Shown here in pieces: positions 33,047 through 41,542 of a DNA stretch of 55,724 nucleotides. Source of the stretch: Amycolatopsis acidicola (GTDB lineage Bacteria > Actinomycetota > Actinomycetes > Mycobacteriales > Pseudonocardiaceae); contig NZ_VMNW02000057.1 in the NCBI RefSeq assembly GCF_007713735.2, positions 1 through 55,724 of the forward strand, read 5' to 3'. Below the pieces are notes generated by a model. The model worked only from the letters and a program-made list of their open reading frames with translations. It did not search any database and was not told where the DNA came from. The position numbers were made by a program, and so were the translations under genes. Every line of letters begins with the position of its first letter. The stretch's first letter is position 1.

Positions 33047-33790
33047 GTGCGAGGGAAGATCGCGGTCGTCACCGGTGCGGCGCAAGGGATCGGCGAGGCG
33101 ACGGCGATGCGGCTCGCCGCGGACGGCGCGGCGGTCGCGGTGCTCGATGTCAGCGAGCGCGCGTCCGAGGTCGCGGCGCGCATCGGCGAGCGCGGCGGCC
33201 AGGCCATAGCGGTGCGGTGCGACGTGAGCTCGGAAACCGATTGGGCCAAGGCCGTGCGGCGATGCCGGGCGGAACTCGGGCCGGTGGACGTGCTCGTCAG
33301 CAACGCCTACACCGTCGACGTCCGGCCCGCGCACGAGACGAGCGTCGAGTCGTGGGAGCGGCAGTTGTCGGTGAACCTCACCGGCACCTTCCTCGGATTC
33401 CGGGCCTGTCTATCGGATCTGTCCCGCGAAGGCCGTGGCTCGGTGGTGCTCACGTCGTCGGTGCACGCGCTCGTCGGGTTGCCCGGGCGGCCTGCGTACG
33501 CGGCGAGCAAAGCGGCGCTCACCGGGTTGGCCCGGCAGCTGGCCGTCGAGTACGGCACGGTGCTGCGGGTGAACTCGGTGCTGCCCGGCCCGGTGCTGAC
33601 GGCGGCGTGGGACGAGGTCAGCGACGAGGACCGGGAGCGCAGCGCGGCCGAGACAGCGGTGAAAAGGCTTGGCAGGCCGGAAGAAGTGGCCGCGGCGATC
33701 GCGTTCCTGGCCGGCGAGGACGCCTCGTTCGTCACCGGGGCGGCGTTGACCGTCGACGGTGGCTGGAGCGTCTACAAGAGGTCATCGTGA
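33047..33790 (+). CDS. SDR family oxidoreductase (candidate sugar dehydrogenase)
   Basis: A 247-residue classical SDR: TGAAQGIG, serine in LTSSVHA, YAASK, and GAALTVDGGW near the end. NAG of the usual NNAG is present as SNAYT. GTG 33047 is preferred over TTG 33011, though the ribosome-binding site is weak. It is followed by a regulator (GTGA overlap), a DgoD-like dehydratase and an SMP-30 lactonase, so it probably oxidises an aldose to its lactone, as in De Ley-Doudoroff-type routes (inference). Confidence 0.85.
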   Translation: MRGKIAVVTGAAQGIGEATAMRLAADGAAVAVLDVSERASEVAARIGERGGQAIAVRCDVSSETDWAKAVRRCRAELGPVDVLVSNAYTVDVRPAHETSVESWERQLSVNLTGTFLGFRACLSDLSREGRGSVVLTSSVHALVGLPGRPAYAASKAALTGLARQLAVEYGTVLRVNSVLPGPVLTAAWDEVSDEDRERSAAETAVKRLGRPEEVAAAIAFLAGEDASFVTGAALTVDGGWSVYKRSS

Positions 33791-34470
33791 GCGCCTACAG
33801 CGGTCGTGGCTTGCACGGCCAGACGGTCGCGACGCTCGGCGCGCGGATCGTGGCCGGGACGATCAGCGAAGGCGAAGTGATCGACCTCGGCGCGCTGGGC
33901 CGCGAGCTCGACGTGAGCATGACAGCGTTGCGGGAGGCGCTGAAAGTGCTGGCGGCCAAGGGATTGGTCGCGGCCAAGCAGAAGCGCGGGACGTACGTGC
34001 GCGAGCGCGCGCACTGGAACCTGCTCGACAGCGACGTGATCCGGTGGCGCAGTGAGGCCGGGGACACCGCGGCGGTGCTGCGCGATCTCGCCGAGGTGCG
34101 TGCGGTGATCGAACCGGCGGCCGCTTCGATGGCCGCGCTGCGGCGCGACGAAGCCGACCTCGCCGAATTGGAAGCCGCGCTCGCGGAGATGGCGGTGGAC
34201 GCCGTGGCGGCCGATTTGCGGTGGCACCGCGCGCTTTTACGGGCCACGCACAACGAAATGCTGGCCAGGATGGACGTTTTCATCGAACCCGCGCTGCGGT
34301 TGCGCGACGAGCTGGTCCACGAGACGACGGCGGACGATCCGGAGCCGAGCCACCGGGCCGTCGTCGAAGCGGTGCGCGCCGGCGATCCCGCGAAGGCCGC
34401 CGAAGCCGTGACTTCCTTGCTGCACAAGTCCGCCGAGGACGCGATGGATGCCACCGGAGGGAAAGCTTGA
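33787..34470 (+). CDS. FadR/GntR family transcriptional regulator
   Basis: A 227-residue regulator: an N-terminal winged helix (GRELDVSMTALREALKVLAAKG) and a C-terminal FCD helical domain with conserved acidic/histidine metal or ligand residues (ADLRWHRALL, PSHRAVVEA). FCD regulators commonly sense sugar acids and other carboxylates, which agrees with the dehydratase downstream. The GTG start overlaps the SDR stop by 4 bases. A probable operator is the A+T palindrome at 32993. Confidence 0.92.
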   Translation: MSAYSGRGLHGQTVATLGARIVAGTISEGEVIDLGALGRELDVSMTALREALKVLAAKGLVAAKQKRGTYVRERAHWNLLDSDVIRWRSEAGDTAAVLRDLAEVRAVIEPAAASMAALRRDEADLAELEAALAEMAVDAVAADLRWHRALLRATHNEMLARMDVFIEPALRLRDELVHETTADDPEPSHRAVVEAVRAGDPAKAAEAVTSLLHKSAEDAMDATGGKA

Positions 34471-35612
34471 AGATCATTTCCGTGGAAACGTTCCTGGTGC
34501 CGCCGCGCTGGCTGTTCTGCCGCGTGGCCACCGACGAGGGCCTCGTCGGCTGGGGCGAGCCGGTGGTCGAGGGCCGGGCGGAAACCGTGCGCGCGGCCGT
34601 GGACGAGCTGGCGGACCTGCTCGTCGGCCAGGACCCGCGCCGGGTCGAGGACCTCTGGCAGCTCATGACGAAGGCGGCCTTCTACCGCGGCGGCCCGGTG
34701 CTTTCCAGCGCGGTGGCGGGGCTCGACCAGGCGTTGTGGGACATTCTCGGCAAATCGCTCGGCGTGCCCGTGCACCAGCTGCTCGGCGGCGCGGTGCGGG
34801 ACGAGGTCCGCGTCTACGGCTGGATCGGCGGGGACGAGCCGAGCCAGGTGGCGGAGGCGGCCGCGGCTCAGGTGGAAGCCGGGCTCACCGCGGTGAAGAT
34901 GAACGCGTCCGGCCGCATGGGGAGGATGCCGAACCCGGCCGAAATCGGCGAAGTGGCCGGGCGGGTGGCCGCCGTGCGCGAGGTACTCGGCGAAACCCGG
35001 GACGTGGCCGTGGATTTCCACGGCCGCTTCGGGGTGGCGGCGGCGCGGCGGGTGGTGCCCGAGCTGGAGCCGTTCCACCCGCTGTTCGTCGAAGAACCGG
35101 TGCTGCCGGAGTACTCGCACCGCCTCGGTGACGTGGTCTCGTCCACGCGGATTCCGGTGGCGTGCGGGGAAAGGCTGTACTCGCGCACGGAATTCCTGCC
35201 GGTGCTGCAGGCGGGAATCGCGGTGGCGCAACCGGATCTGTCGCACGCGGGCGGGATTTCCGAGGTGCGCCGGATCGCGTCGCTCGCCGAGACCTTCGAC
35301 GCGCTGCTCGCGCCGCACTGTCCACTCGGGCCACTCGCGCTGGCGGCGAGCCTGCAGGTCGCCTTCGCGACGCCGAACTTCCTGATCCAGGAACAAAGTC
35401 TCGGCATCCACTACAACGTCGAGGCCGACCTGCTGGACTACGTCCTCGACCGGGAGCCGTTCGCCTTCCACGGCGGCGCGATCCGGCGGTGGGAAGCGCC
35501 CGGGCTCGGCGTGAGCATCGACGAGGACGCGGTGCGCGAGGCCGACCGGACCGGGCACCGCTGGCGGAACCCCGTGTGGCGGCACGAAGACGGTTCGTTC
35601 GCGGAATGGTGA
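34467..35612 (+). CDS. dgoD: D-galactonate dehydratase-like enolase-superfamily enzyme
   Basis: A 381-residue protein, almost exactly the length of characterised DgoD. Visible are VDFHGRF (metal Asp and catalytic His), VEEP, GERLYSR and the second histidine in APHCPLGP, then NFLIQEQSLGIHYN. It would dehydrate galactonate to 2-keto-3-deoxygalactonate with Mg. The start is TTG at 34467 with GGAGGG upstream and TTGA overlap with the regulator. The kinase and aldolase that would finish the pathway are not next to it. A related sugar acid is possible. Confidence 0.88.
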   Translation: MKIISVETFLVPPRWLFCRVATDEGLVGWGEPVVEGRAETVRAAVDELADLLVGQDPRRVEDLWQLMTKAAFYRGGPVLSSAVAGLDQALWDILGKSLGVPVHQLLGGAVRDEVRVYGWIGGDEPSQVAEAAAAQVEAGLTAVKMNASGRMGRMPNPAEIGEVAGRVAAVREVLGETRDVAVDFHGRFGVAAARRVVPELEPFHPLFVEEPVLPEYSHRLGDVVSSTRIPVACGERLYSRTEFLPVLQAGIAVAQPDLSHAGGISEVRRIASLAETFDALLAPHCPLGPLALAASLQVAFATPNFLIQEQSLGIHYNVEADLLDYVLDREPFAFHGGAIRRWEAPGLGVSIDEDAVREADRTGHRWRNPVWRHEDGSFAEW

Positions 35613-36448
35613 GGCGCGACTGGACGCCGTGGCCGGGGGAGCGGTTCGGCCTCGGGGAAGGGCTGCGGCACGTCGGCGGCAGGCTGGTGATGACCGACAT
35701 CCTCACCGGCAGGCTGCTTTCGCTACCGCCCGAGCCGGTCGCGGGGCCGGAAGTCCTGGTACAGCTGGACGAACCGCTCGGCGCCGTCGCGCCGCTGGTG
35801 GACGGCGGCTGGATCGCCGCGGCGGGTAGGGGCGTCGCGGTGCTCGGCGACCCGGTGCGCTGGCTCGCCCGGCCGGCCGCCGCGGGCATGCGGATGAACG
35901 ACGGCGCCGCCGACCCCGCGGGCCGGTTCTGGGCAGGCTCGATGGCCTACGACAACACCGCGGGCGCGGGTGTGCTCTACCGCGTCGATCCGGACGGGAC
36001 GGTGACCGCCGCGGTGCGGGACATCACCGTGCCCAACGGCCCGGCCTTCGACGCCGCGGGCACGACGATGTACCTGGCCGACAGCGCGCGCAAGGTGATC
36101 CACCGCTTCGCGATCGACCCGGCCACCGGCGAGCCAGGTCAGCGCGCGGTGTTCGCGAGGGTGCGCGAAGGGAGCCCCGACGGGATGACCGTGGACGCGG
36201 AAGGCTTTGTGTGGTCGGCGATCTGGGGCGGCGGGCAGGTTGTCCGCTTCGCGCCGGACGGCACCGTCGACCGCGTGCTGCCCGTGCCCGCCACGCAGCC
36301 GACGAGCGTCTGCCTGACCGGCTCGCACCTTGTGGTGACGAGCGCGGCGCACGGCCTCGCCACTCTGGGTCCGTTGGATGGTGCGGTGTTGGCCACGCCG
36401 TGCGGGGTGCGCCCGGTGCCTGTGCGGGTGGTGTCTGTCCTTGTGTAG
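35606..36448 (+). CDS. SMP-30/gluconolactonase/LRE family protein
   Basis: A 280-residue six-bladed beta-propeller lactonase. Metal and catalytic motifs include GMRMNDGAADPAGRFWAGSM and VPNGPAFDAAG, and DGMTVDAEGFVWSAIWGG. It probably hydrolyses the lactone made by the SDR before the dehydratase acts. ATG 35606 overlaps the dgoD-like stop; GTG 35609 would give a GTGA overlap and is an alternative. The C-terminal 40 residues are encoded by the first copy of a 152-bp tandem repeat that continues beyond the stop. Confidence 0.9.
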   Translation: MVRRDWTPWPGERFGLGEGLRHVGGRLVMTDILTGRLLSLPPEPVAGPEVLVQLDEPLGAVAPLVDGGWIAAAGRGVAVLGDPVRWLARPAAAGMRMNDGAADPAGRFWAGSMAYDNTAGAGVLYRVDPDGTVTAAVRDITVPNGPAFDAAGTTMYLADSARKVIHRFAIDPATGEPGQRAVFARVREGSPDGMTVDAEGFVWSAIWGGGQVVRFAPDGTVDRVLPVPATQPTSVCLTGSHLVVTSAAHGLATLGPLDGAVLATPCGVRPVPVRVVSVLV

Positions 36449-36746
36449 GGACCGGCGGCTTGTCCTTCGCGGCTCGCATCTTGTGGTCATGGGGCGCGGC
36501 GCGTGGTCTCGCCGTTCGGGGTCCGTTGGATGGTGCGGTGTTGGCCACGCCGTGCGGGGTGCGCGCGGTGGGGGTGCGGGTGGTGTGTGTCGTTGTGTAG
36601 GGAGCGGTGGCTTGTCCTTCGCGGCTCGCATCTTGTGGTCATGGGGCGCGGCGCGTGGTCTCGCCGTTCGGGGTCCGTTGGATGGCGCGGTGTTGGCCAC
36701 GCCGTGCGGGGTGCGCCCGGTGGCGGTGCGGGTGGCGTTGGGTTGA
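36320..36746. repeat. 152-bp tandem repeat derived from the 3' end of the SMP-30 gene
   Basis: Copy 1 (36320-36470) covers the last coding segment and stop of the lactonase gene. Copy 2 is 36471-36622 and copy 3 is 36623 to about 36746 (partial). CCGTTGGATGG anchors recur at 36371, 36523 and 36675, exactly 152 bases apart. Since 152 is not a multiple of three, later copies shift frame and are not coding. The rest of 36747-36815 shows nothing recognisable. Confidence 0.9.
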
Positions 36747-36815
36747 GCTATTTCTCTTTGTGGGGGCTGGGTCTCGGGCGGTTGCTTGGCGAGCGCACCG
36801 GCGGGAGGCGCTGAG

Positions 36816-37031
36816 CTACTCCTCCTTGTGCAGGGAGCGGCGGATCTCGGCCAGCTTGTCCTTCGCGATCTTGTCGCGTTCGGCCAATTTCTCGTCGAGC
36901 GCCGCCGTCTCGGCCGCTTCGGTGGGCAGCTCACCCGCCCCGGCGGCGGTGGCGATCCGGTTCTCGATCCGGTCGCGCACGTAGTCGAAGCTGGGGACCC
37001 CGTCTTCGGTGTAGTCCGGCTCGTCGCTCAT
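36816..37031 (-). CDS. small acidic protein of unknown function
   Basis: A 71-residue protein, strongly acidic at the N-terminus (MSDEPDYTEDGVPSFDYVRD) and charged/helical at the C-terminus (LAERDKIAKDKLAEIRRS), which may form a short coiled coil. I do not know a function. It looks like a conserved short actinobacterial hypothetical protein. It is followed, 14 bases upstream on the same strand, by the quinone-oxidoreductase-like gene. Confidence 0.75.
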   Translation of the reverse strand: MSDEPDYTEDGVPSFDYVRDRIENRIATAAGAGELPTEAAETAALDEKLAERDKIAKDKLAEIRRSLHKEE

Positions 37032-37045
37032 GGCTCCAGTGTGCC

Positions 37046-38041
37046 TCAGATCTTGACGACCACCTTCGCCCGCGCGTGCTCGGTCTCCAGGTACCGGATC
37101 GCCGCCGGCACCTCCTCCAGCGGATAGGTCCGGTCGATCACCGGGGCGAGGTCACCCGCCTCGGCCAGCTCACGCAGGTCGGCCAGCACTTCGAGGCTCG
37201 GCTCCGTGCTCAGGATGACCACCCGCTGCCGGACGAACCGGCCGAAGAACTGGGCCTTGAGAATCAAGCCCATCGGGCCGACGAGACTGCCGCCGTCGGA
37301 CACCCCGCCGCCGGAGAGGACCACGGTGCCGTCCGGGACGAGCGCGCGGCGCAGCGCCGTCAGGGAATGGTTGCCCACCAAGTCGAACACCGCGTCGTAG
37401 CGCTGCCCGGCGCGGGTGAAATCCTGCGCGGTGTAGTCGACGACGTGGTCCGCGCCGAGCGACGTCATCAGCTCGACGTTCCGTGTGCGGCACACCGCCG
37501 TCACCTCGGCGCCGTACTTTTTTCCCAGCTGCACGGCGAAAGTGCCCACGCCACCGGACGCCCCGTTGATCAGCAGCCGCTGCCCGGGCCGCACCCGTAC
37601 CGCGTCGCGCAACCCGACCAGCGCCGTGCCCGCCGCGAGCGGCATCGCCGCCGCCTGCTCGTAACTCAGATTCGCCGGTTTGCGTTCCACCAGTCCCGCC
37701 GGCGCGCACGCGAATTCGGCGAACGCCCCGTCGGTGAATCCGAGATCGCCATACACGTCGTCGCCCGGCCGGAACCGCGTGACCTCTTCGCCGACGGCCA
37801 TCACTTCCCCCGCGAAATCCCGGCCGCGGATCTTGCGTTTCGGCCCGCTGCGGCCGAAATACGCCGGGCTCGCCAGCCGCGCCAGTTTCGGGTCGCCCCG
37901 CATGATGTGCCAGTCGGCCGCGTTCACCGCCGCCGCGCGCACCGCGACGAGCACTTCGTTCGCCGCCGGTTCCGGTTCCGGCACTTCGGTCAGCCGCAGT
38001 TGTTCCGGTGGCCCGTAGGCCTCCTGCACGATCGCCTTCAT
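37046..38041 (-). CDS. zinc-independent MDR family NAD(P)-dependent alcohol dehydrogenase/quinone oxidoreductase
   Basis: A 331-residue medium-chain reductase. A GroES-like N-terminal domain (GRDFAGEVMAVG) is followed by a Rossmann fold with GASGGVGTFAVQLGKKYG. The structural-zinc cysteines are absent, as in quinone oxidoreductase (zeta-crystallin) types. It probably reduces quinones or enones with NADPH. The upstream region 38042-38158 shows no clear operator. Confidence 0.9.
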   Translation of the reverse strand: MKAIVQEAYGPPEQLRLTEVPEPEPAANEVLVAVRAAAVNAADWHIMRGDPKLARLASPAYFGRSGPKRKIRGRDFAGEVMAVGEEVTRFRPGDDVYGDLGFTDGAFAEFACAPAGLVERKPANLSYEQAAAMPLAAGTALVGLRDAVRVRPGQRLLINGASGGVGTFAVQLGKKYGAEVTAVCRTRNVELMTSLGADHVVDYTAQDFTRAGQRYDAVFDLVGNHSLTALRRALVPDGTVVLSGGGVSDGGSLVGPMGLILKAQFFGRFVRQRVVILSTEPSLEVLADLRELAEAGDLAPVIDRTYPLEEVPAAIRYLETEHARAKVVVKI

Positions 38042-38158
38042 CCGGATCTCCCCGTTTTCGTGAAAAGAAAAGGCGTAGCAGCGAGCGTAGTGAAGGCGCC
38101 GGGAATCGGGTATCGGGGAGAAACCCTAAGGGAGGCGCGGGCGTCCTGAAATCCGGAT

Positions 38159-38665
38159 TCACTCTTCGGCCAGCGCGGCCCGCAGCACCTCGTGCGACTC
38201 TTCGTCGTAGGCGATCAGGAAGATCTTCTCGACCTCGGTCGGCGTTTCGCGCAGCGTGCGGACGGCTATCCGGGCCGCTTCGCCGGCCGGGTAGCCGTAG
38301 ACGCCGGTCGCGATCGCGGGGAAGGCGACCGTTCCGGCCGCCAGTTCGCCCGCCGTTTCGAGCGCGTTCCGGTAGCACGCGGCCAGCACCTCGGCCTCGC
38401 CGCTGCCGCCGCCCTCCCACACCGGGCCGACCGTGTGGATGATGTGCCGCACCGGCGGGTCGAGATCGAAGCCCGGGGTCGCGATGGCCTCACCCGGCCG
38501 GCAGGGGCCCAGTGCCGCGCCGGCCTTGGCGAGTCTGGGGCCCGCTGCCCGGTGGATGGCGCCGTCGACCCCGCCCCCGCCCTGCAGGGACTCGTTCGCG
38601 GCATTGACCAGTGCGTCCACGTCGAGCCGGGTGATGTCACCCAGAATCACCTCGATCGCCACCAT
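38159..38665 (-). CDS. macrodomain O-acetyl-ADP-ribose deacetylase-like protein
   Basis: A 168-residue single macrodomain. GDITRLDVDALVNAANESLQ with GGGGVDGAIHRAAG forms the ADP-ribose pocket, and GVYGYPAGEAARIA the second loop. YmdB-type proteins of this length remove acetyl or ADP-ribosyl groups. ATG at 38665 is used; the frame continuing upstream crosses the EEP gene on the other strand and is rejected. It diverges from that gene with a 78-base gap. Confidence 0.93.
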   Translation of the reverse strand: MVAIEVILGDITRLDVDALVNAANESLQGGGGVDGAIHRAAGPRLAKAGAALGPCRPGEAIATPGFDLDPPVRHIIHTVGPVWEGGGSGEAEVLAACYRNALETAGELAAGTVAFPAIATGVYGYPAGEAARIAVRTLRETPTEVEKIFLIAYDEESHEVLRAALAEE

Positions 38666-38743
38666 GGGGTGAATCCTGCACCACCCGTGCGCCCGGTGCC
38701 AGGCTTTGCCCGCTTCGAGATCACTCCGGCATACTTCGGTTTC

Positions 38744-39538
38744 GTGCGGGTCGTGACCTGGAACCTGTGGTGGCGGTTCGGTCCCTGGCAGCAGCGCCGC
38801 CGGGCCATCCTGTCCGTCCTCGCCGAGCTGCGGCCGGACGTCGTCGGCCTGCAGGAGGTGTGGGCCGCGGACGGGGAAAACCTGGCGGGCTGGCTCGCCG
38901 GCGAGCTCGGGCTGCACTGGATGTGGGAGCACACGCGGCATCCGCGGTACTGGCCCGAGCGCACCGGCGAGCACGACGCCGACAGCGGCAACGCGGTGCT
39001 CAGCCGGTGGCCGATCAGCGACCGCGCGACGAAGGCCCTGCCCAGCCCACGCCACGCCGGCCGGCTGGCGGTCTACGCGCGGCTCGACACGCCGGGCCGC
39101 CCGCTGCCGTTCTTCACCACCCACCTCACCTCGGCCGCGCACGCTTCCGCCGTCCGTCGCGAACAGGTGCGGACGCTGGCGGCGTTCGTCGCCGAGCGCA
39201 CGTGGCGGGGCGCGTACCCGCCCGTGCTGACCGGGGATTTCAACGCCTGGCCCGATTCGGACGAGATCCGGCTCCTCGGCGGCTACCGGACCGAGCCCGC
39301 CGCGCCCGGCCTGGTCCTGCTCGACGCGTGGGAGTTCGCCGCGCCGGGCACGCCCGCGGTGACGTGGGATCCGCGCAACCCGTACGTCCCGGACAATTCA
39401 CCGGGCGCGCGGATCGACTACGTCTTCGCGGGGCCAGGATGGGGCTGCTCACCGTGGCGCGCGGGCGACGGACCGGTCGGTGAGGTGTGGCCCTCAGATC
39501 ATGCGGCCGTGGTCGCCGATCTGACGCCGCCTGCTTAG
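38744..39538 (+). CDS. endonuclease/exonuclease/phosphatase family protein
   Basis: A 264-residue DNase I-like metal hydrolase: VVTWNLWWRF, the metal glutamate in GLQEV, TGDFNAWPDSDE, and SDHAAVVADL at the end. Substrates in this family range from DNA to phospholipids and inositol phosphates; none can be chosen. The start is GTG at 38744, with no good ribosome-binding site, so a leaderless transcript is possible. The stop overlaps the methyltransferase stop on the other strand by 4 bases. Confidence 0.88.
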   Translation: MRVVTWNLWWRFGPWQQRRRAILSVLAELRPDVVGLQEVWAADGENLAGWLAGELGLHWMWEHTRHPRYWPERTGEHDADSGNAVLSRWPISDRATKALPSPRHAGRLAVYARLDTPGRPLPFFTTHLTSAAHASAVRREQVRTLAAFVAERTWRGAYPPVLTGDFNAWPDSDEIRLLGGYRTEPAAPGLVLLDAWEFAAPGTPAVTWDPRNPYVPDNSPGARIDYVFAGPGWGCSPWRAGDGPVGEVWPSDHAAVVADLTPPA

Positions 39539-40386
39539 GGTTTGCGGCCCACCGCGGCGTAGACCATCGACTGGGACGGGTCGGTCAGGTCCGTGCGCAG
39601 TTCGGGGGCGATCGTGGGGTCCGGGCGCCAGTCCGGGACCCATGTGATGCCCGGCTCGACGAGCGGGTAGTCGCCAAGGAACTCGGCGAACTCCGTGCGG
39701 CTGCGCCAAACCAGCGGGTTCTGCGTCTTCGCGTAATGCCGCGTGTACGCGTCCAGTTGCTCCTGCTGGGCGGGCGTCACCGCGTCCAGCGTGCCGTGGG
39801 AGAGCACGAGCGCCGAGCCCGGCGCGAGCCGCTGCCGGTAGTCGGCGAGCGCGGCCTGCGGCCACTCCTCGTCCGGGATGAAGTGCAGGACGGCGACGAC
39901 GAGCAGCGCGGTCGGCCGTGCCGGGTCGAGGATTCCGGTGTCGAGCACCCGCTGCCACAGTTGGTCCGGGTCGCGCAGGTCGGCCTGGACCATGCCGTGC
40001 CTGCCCGGTTCGCCGGTCTGCTCCAGCTGGACCTGGCCGTGCGCGATGGCGACCGGCTCGTTGTCGACGTACACGACCTTGGAGCGCGGGTTCAGCTCGC
40101 CCGCGACCTCGTGCACGTTGCCCACGGTGGGGATCCCGGAGCCGATGTCGACGAACTGCGCTATTCCCTCGGCGAGGCAGTAGCGCACCGCGCGGCGCAG
40201 GAAGGCGCGGTTGGCTTTCGCCATGTCGCGTACCCAGGGGAGCAGCTCGATCGCCCGTTCGGCCGCCGCCCTGTCGATCGCCCAGTTCGTTTCGCCGCCG
40301 AGGAAGTAGTCGTACATCCGGGCCGCGCTGGCCCGTTCCAGGTCGACGTCCTGGGGCGGCCGCCCCGGCGGGGTCGGATCGGTCAC
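39535..40386 (-). CDS. SAM-dependent methyltransferase (DUF574 family)
   Basis: A 283-residue protein with the DUF574 hallmarks: SAARMYDYFLGGETNW, DIGSGIPTVGNVHEVA, VVYVDNEPVAIAH and the SHGTLDA stretch. This family is expanded in actinomycetes and often linked to secondary metabolism, but its substrates are unknown. GTG 40386 is chosen because GGGAGG stands four bases before it; the longer ATG at 40446 is less likely. Confidence 0.9.
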   Translation of the reverse strand: MTDPTPPGRPPQDVDLERASAARMYDYFLGGETNWAIDRAAAERAIELLPWVRDMAKANRAFLRRAVRYCLAEGIAQFVDIGSGIPTVGNVHEVAGELNPRSKVVYVDNEPVAIAHGQVQLEQTGEPGRHGMVQADLRDPDQLWQRVLDTGILDPARPTALLVVAVLHFIPDEEWPQAALADYRQRLAPGSALVLSHGTLDAVTPAQQEQLDAYTRHYAKTQNPLVWRSRTEFAEFLGDYPLVEPGITWVPDWRPDPTIAPELRTDLTDPSQSMVYAAVGRKP

Positions 40387-40541
40387 CACGCCTCCCGTCT
40401 GCCACCAGACCGTTGCCGACAGTACTACGGCGAGCGCGTACCGCACACGGTCCGTGTGACTGTCCTCAATGGACCGGGGAATTACCGGGGCCCGCGCGTA
40501 GGTTGGCTGGTGCGTTGGCTTTCGGAGGAAGGATCTGCCGC

Positions 40542-41225
40542 ATGGGCGCGTTCGAGGTGCTGGACAACCCGTCGTGGAGCTCGCTGACCGGCCCGCACGC
40601 CGGTTTCGCCGAGCGGCACGGGCAGGTGCTGCGGTACCCGGTGGACATGAGCCCGTTCCTGGGCGTGCCGAGCGAGCCCGGCCCGGAGGCCTGGGCGGAT
40701 GTGGCCGGCCTCGTCGGTCCGGGTGGCACGGTGGTCATCGCCGCGCCGTCCGGCGTACCGGAGGATTGGACGGTGCTGGACATCACGCCCGGCGTCCAGC
40801 TGGTGGACGACGGGGTGGAGGGGGCCGAGGACCCGGAAGCCGTCGTGCTCACCGGAGCGGATGTGCCCGAAATGCTCGAGCTGGTCGCGCGCACGCGGCC
40901 GGGCCCGTTCCTGAAGCGCACCGTCGAGATGGGCACGTACCTCGGGATTCGCCGGGAGGGCAGGCTCGTGGCGATGGCGGGGGAGCGGATGCACCCGCCG
41001 GGCTGGACCGAGATCAGCGCCGTGTGCACCGACGCGGAGTTCCGCGGCCAGGGGCTCGGCACGCGTCTGGTGCTGGCGGTCGTCGCCCGTATCCGGGCCC
41101 GGGGCGACAGGCCCTTCCTGCACGCCGCGGCCTCGAACACCGGCGCGATCCGGTTGTACGAGTCGCTCGGGTTCCGATTGCGGATGCGGCCGGACTTCGT
41201 GGCGCTCCGGGTGCCTGAGGCCTAG
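40542..41225 (+). CDS. GNAT family N-acetyltransferase
   Basis: A 227-residue protein. The first 95 residues are a variable N-terminal region; the GNAT fold follows, with the acetyl-CoA pyrophosphate loop FRGQGLGTRL and C-terminal NTGAIRLYESLGFRLR. The overall form resembles FR47-like acetyltransferases that act on amines or amino acids. ATG at 40542 follows GGAGGAAGGA. It is alone, divergent from the methyltransferase and followed by the palindromic element. Confidence 0.9.
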   Translation: MGAFEVLDNPSWSSLTGPHAGFAERHGQVLRYPVDMSPFLGVPSEPGPEAWADVAGLVGPGGTVVIAAPSGVPEDWTVLDITPGVQLVDDGVEGAEDPEAVVLTGADVPEMLELVARTRPGPFLKRTVEMGTYLGIRREGRLVAMAGERMHPPGWTEISAVCTDAEFRGQGLGTRLVLAVVARIRARGDRPFLHAAASNTGAIRLYESLGFRLRMRPDFVALRVPEA

Positions 41226-41239
41226 ATACCGGCGCGGGT

Positions 41240-41465
41240 TCAGTTCCCCACGGGACACACCGGAACCCGGCAACGCGAAGCGAGCCACCCCACCGACCAC
41301 ACCCCTCCACCGCCCCGATCCCCAGCCCGCTCTTGCGATCTTGCCGCTGGGTCAAGGCATCTTTCCCGCCTTGACGCAGTGACAAGATCGCGAACACTCA
41401 CAGATCGGGGCGGTGGTGGGGTGCACACAGCGCGGCCACGCGCGTCCGTTGCTGTCTCAAGCCCC
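41240..41465 (+). repeat. Nested palindromic dispersed element, copy 3
   Basis: Outer arms 41300-41320 with 41403-41423 (one mismatch), middle arms GCGATCTTG (41335-41343) with 41383-41391, and an inner GTCAAGGC (41351) with GCCTTGAC (41368). The left flank CCCGGCAACGCGAAGCGAGCC and the right flank GCGCGTCCGTTGCTG match copies 1 and 2 outside the palindrome. It fills most of the 317-bp gap between the GNAT and MerR genes. Confidence 0.85.
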
Positions 41466-41507
41466 AACGCACGGTTTCGCCCCCTCACTCCGACAAGGTA
41501 AGACTTA

Positions 41508-41517
41508 ACACCGGTGT
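41508..41517. promoter_or_regulatory. candidate MerR operator ACACCGGTGT
   Basis: A perfect 10-bp palindrome 25 bases before the MerR start, inside GACTTAACACCGGTGTCAGG. MerR proteins bind such dyads between the -35 and -10 elements. It probably serves autoregulation, as no divergent gene is present. Confidence 0.5.
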
Positions 41518-41542
41518 CAGGTTCAAGCCCGGAGGTGGGACG

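Noticed and set aside
36024..36934. Minus-strand frames with repeated ANTAPSNGP-type peptides over the 152-bp repeats
   Set aside because: They are antisense to the lactonase and its copied tail; the repeat length is not a multiple of three, so no constant protein results.
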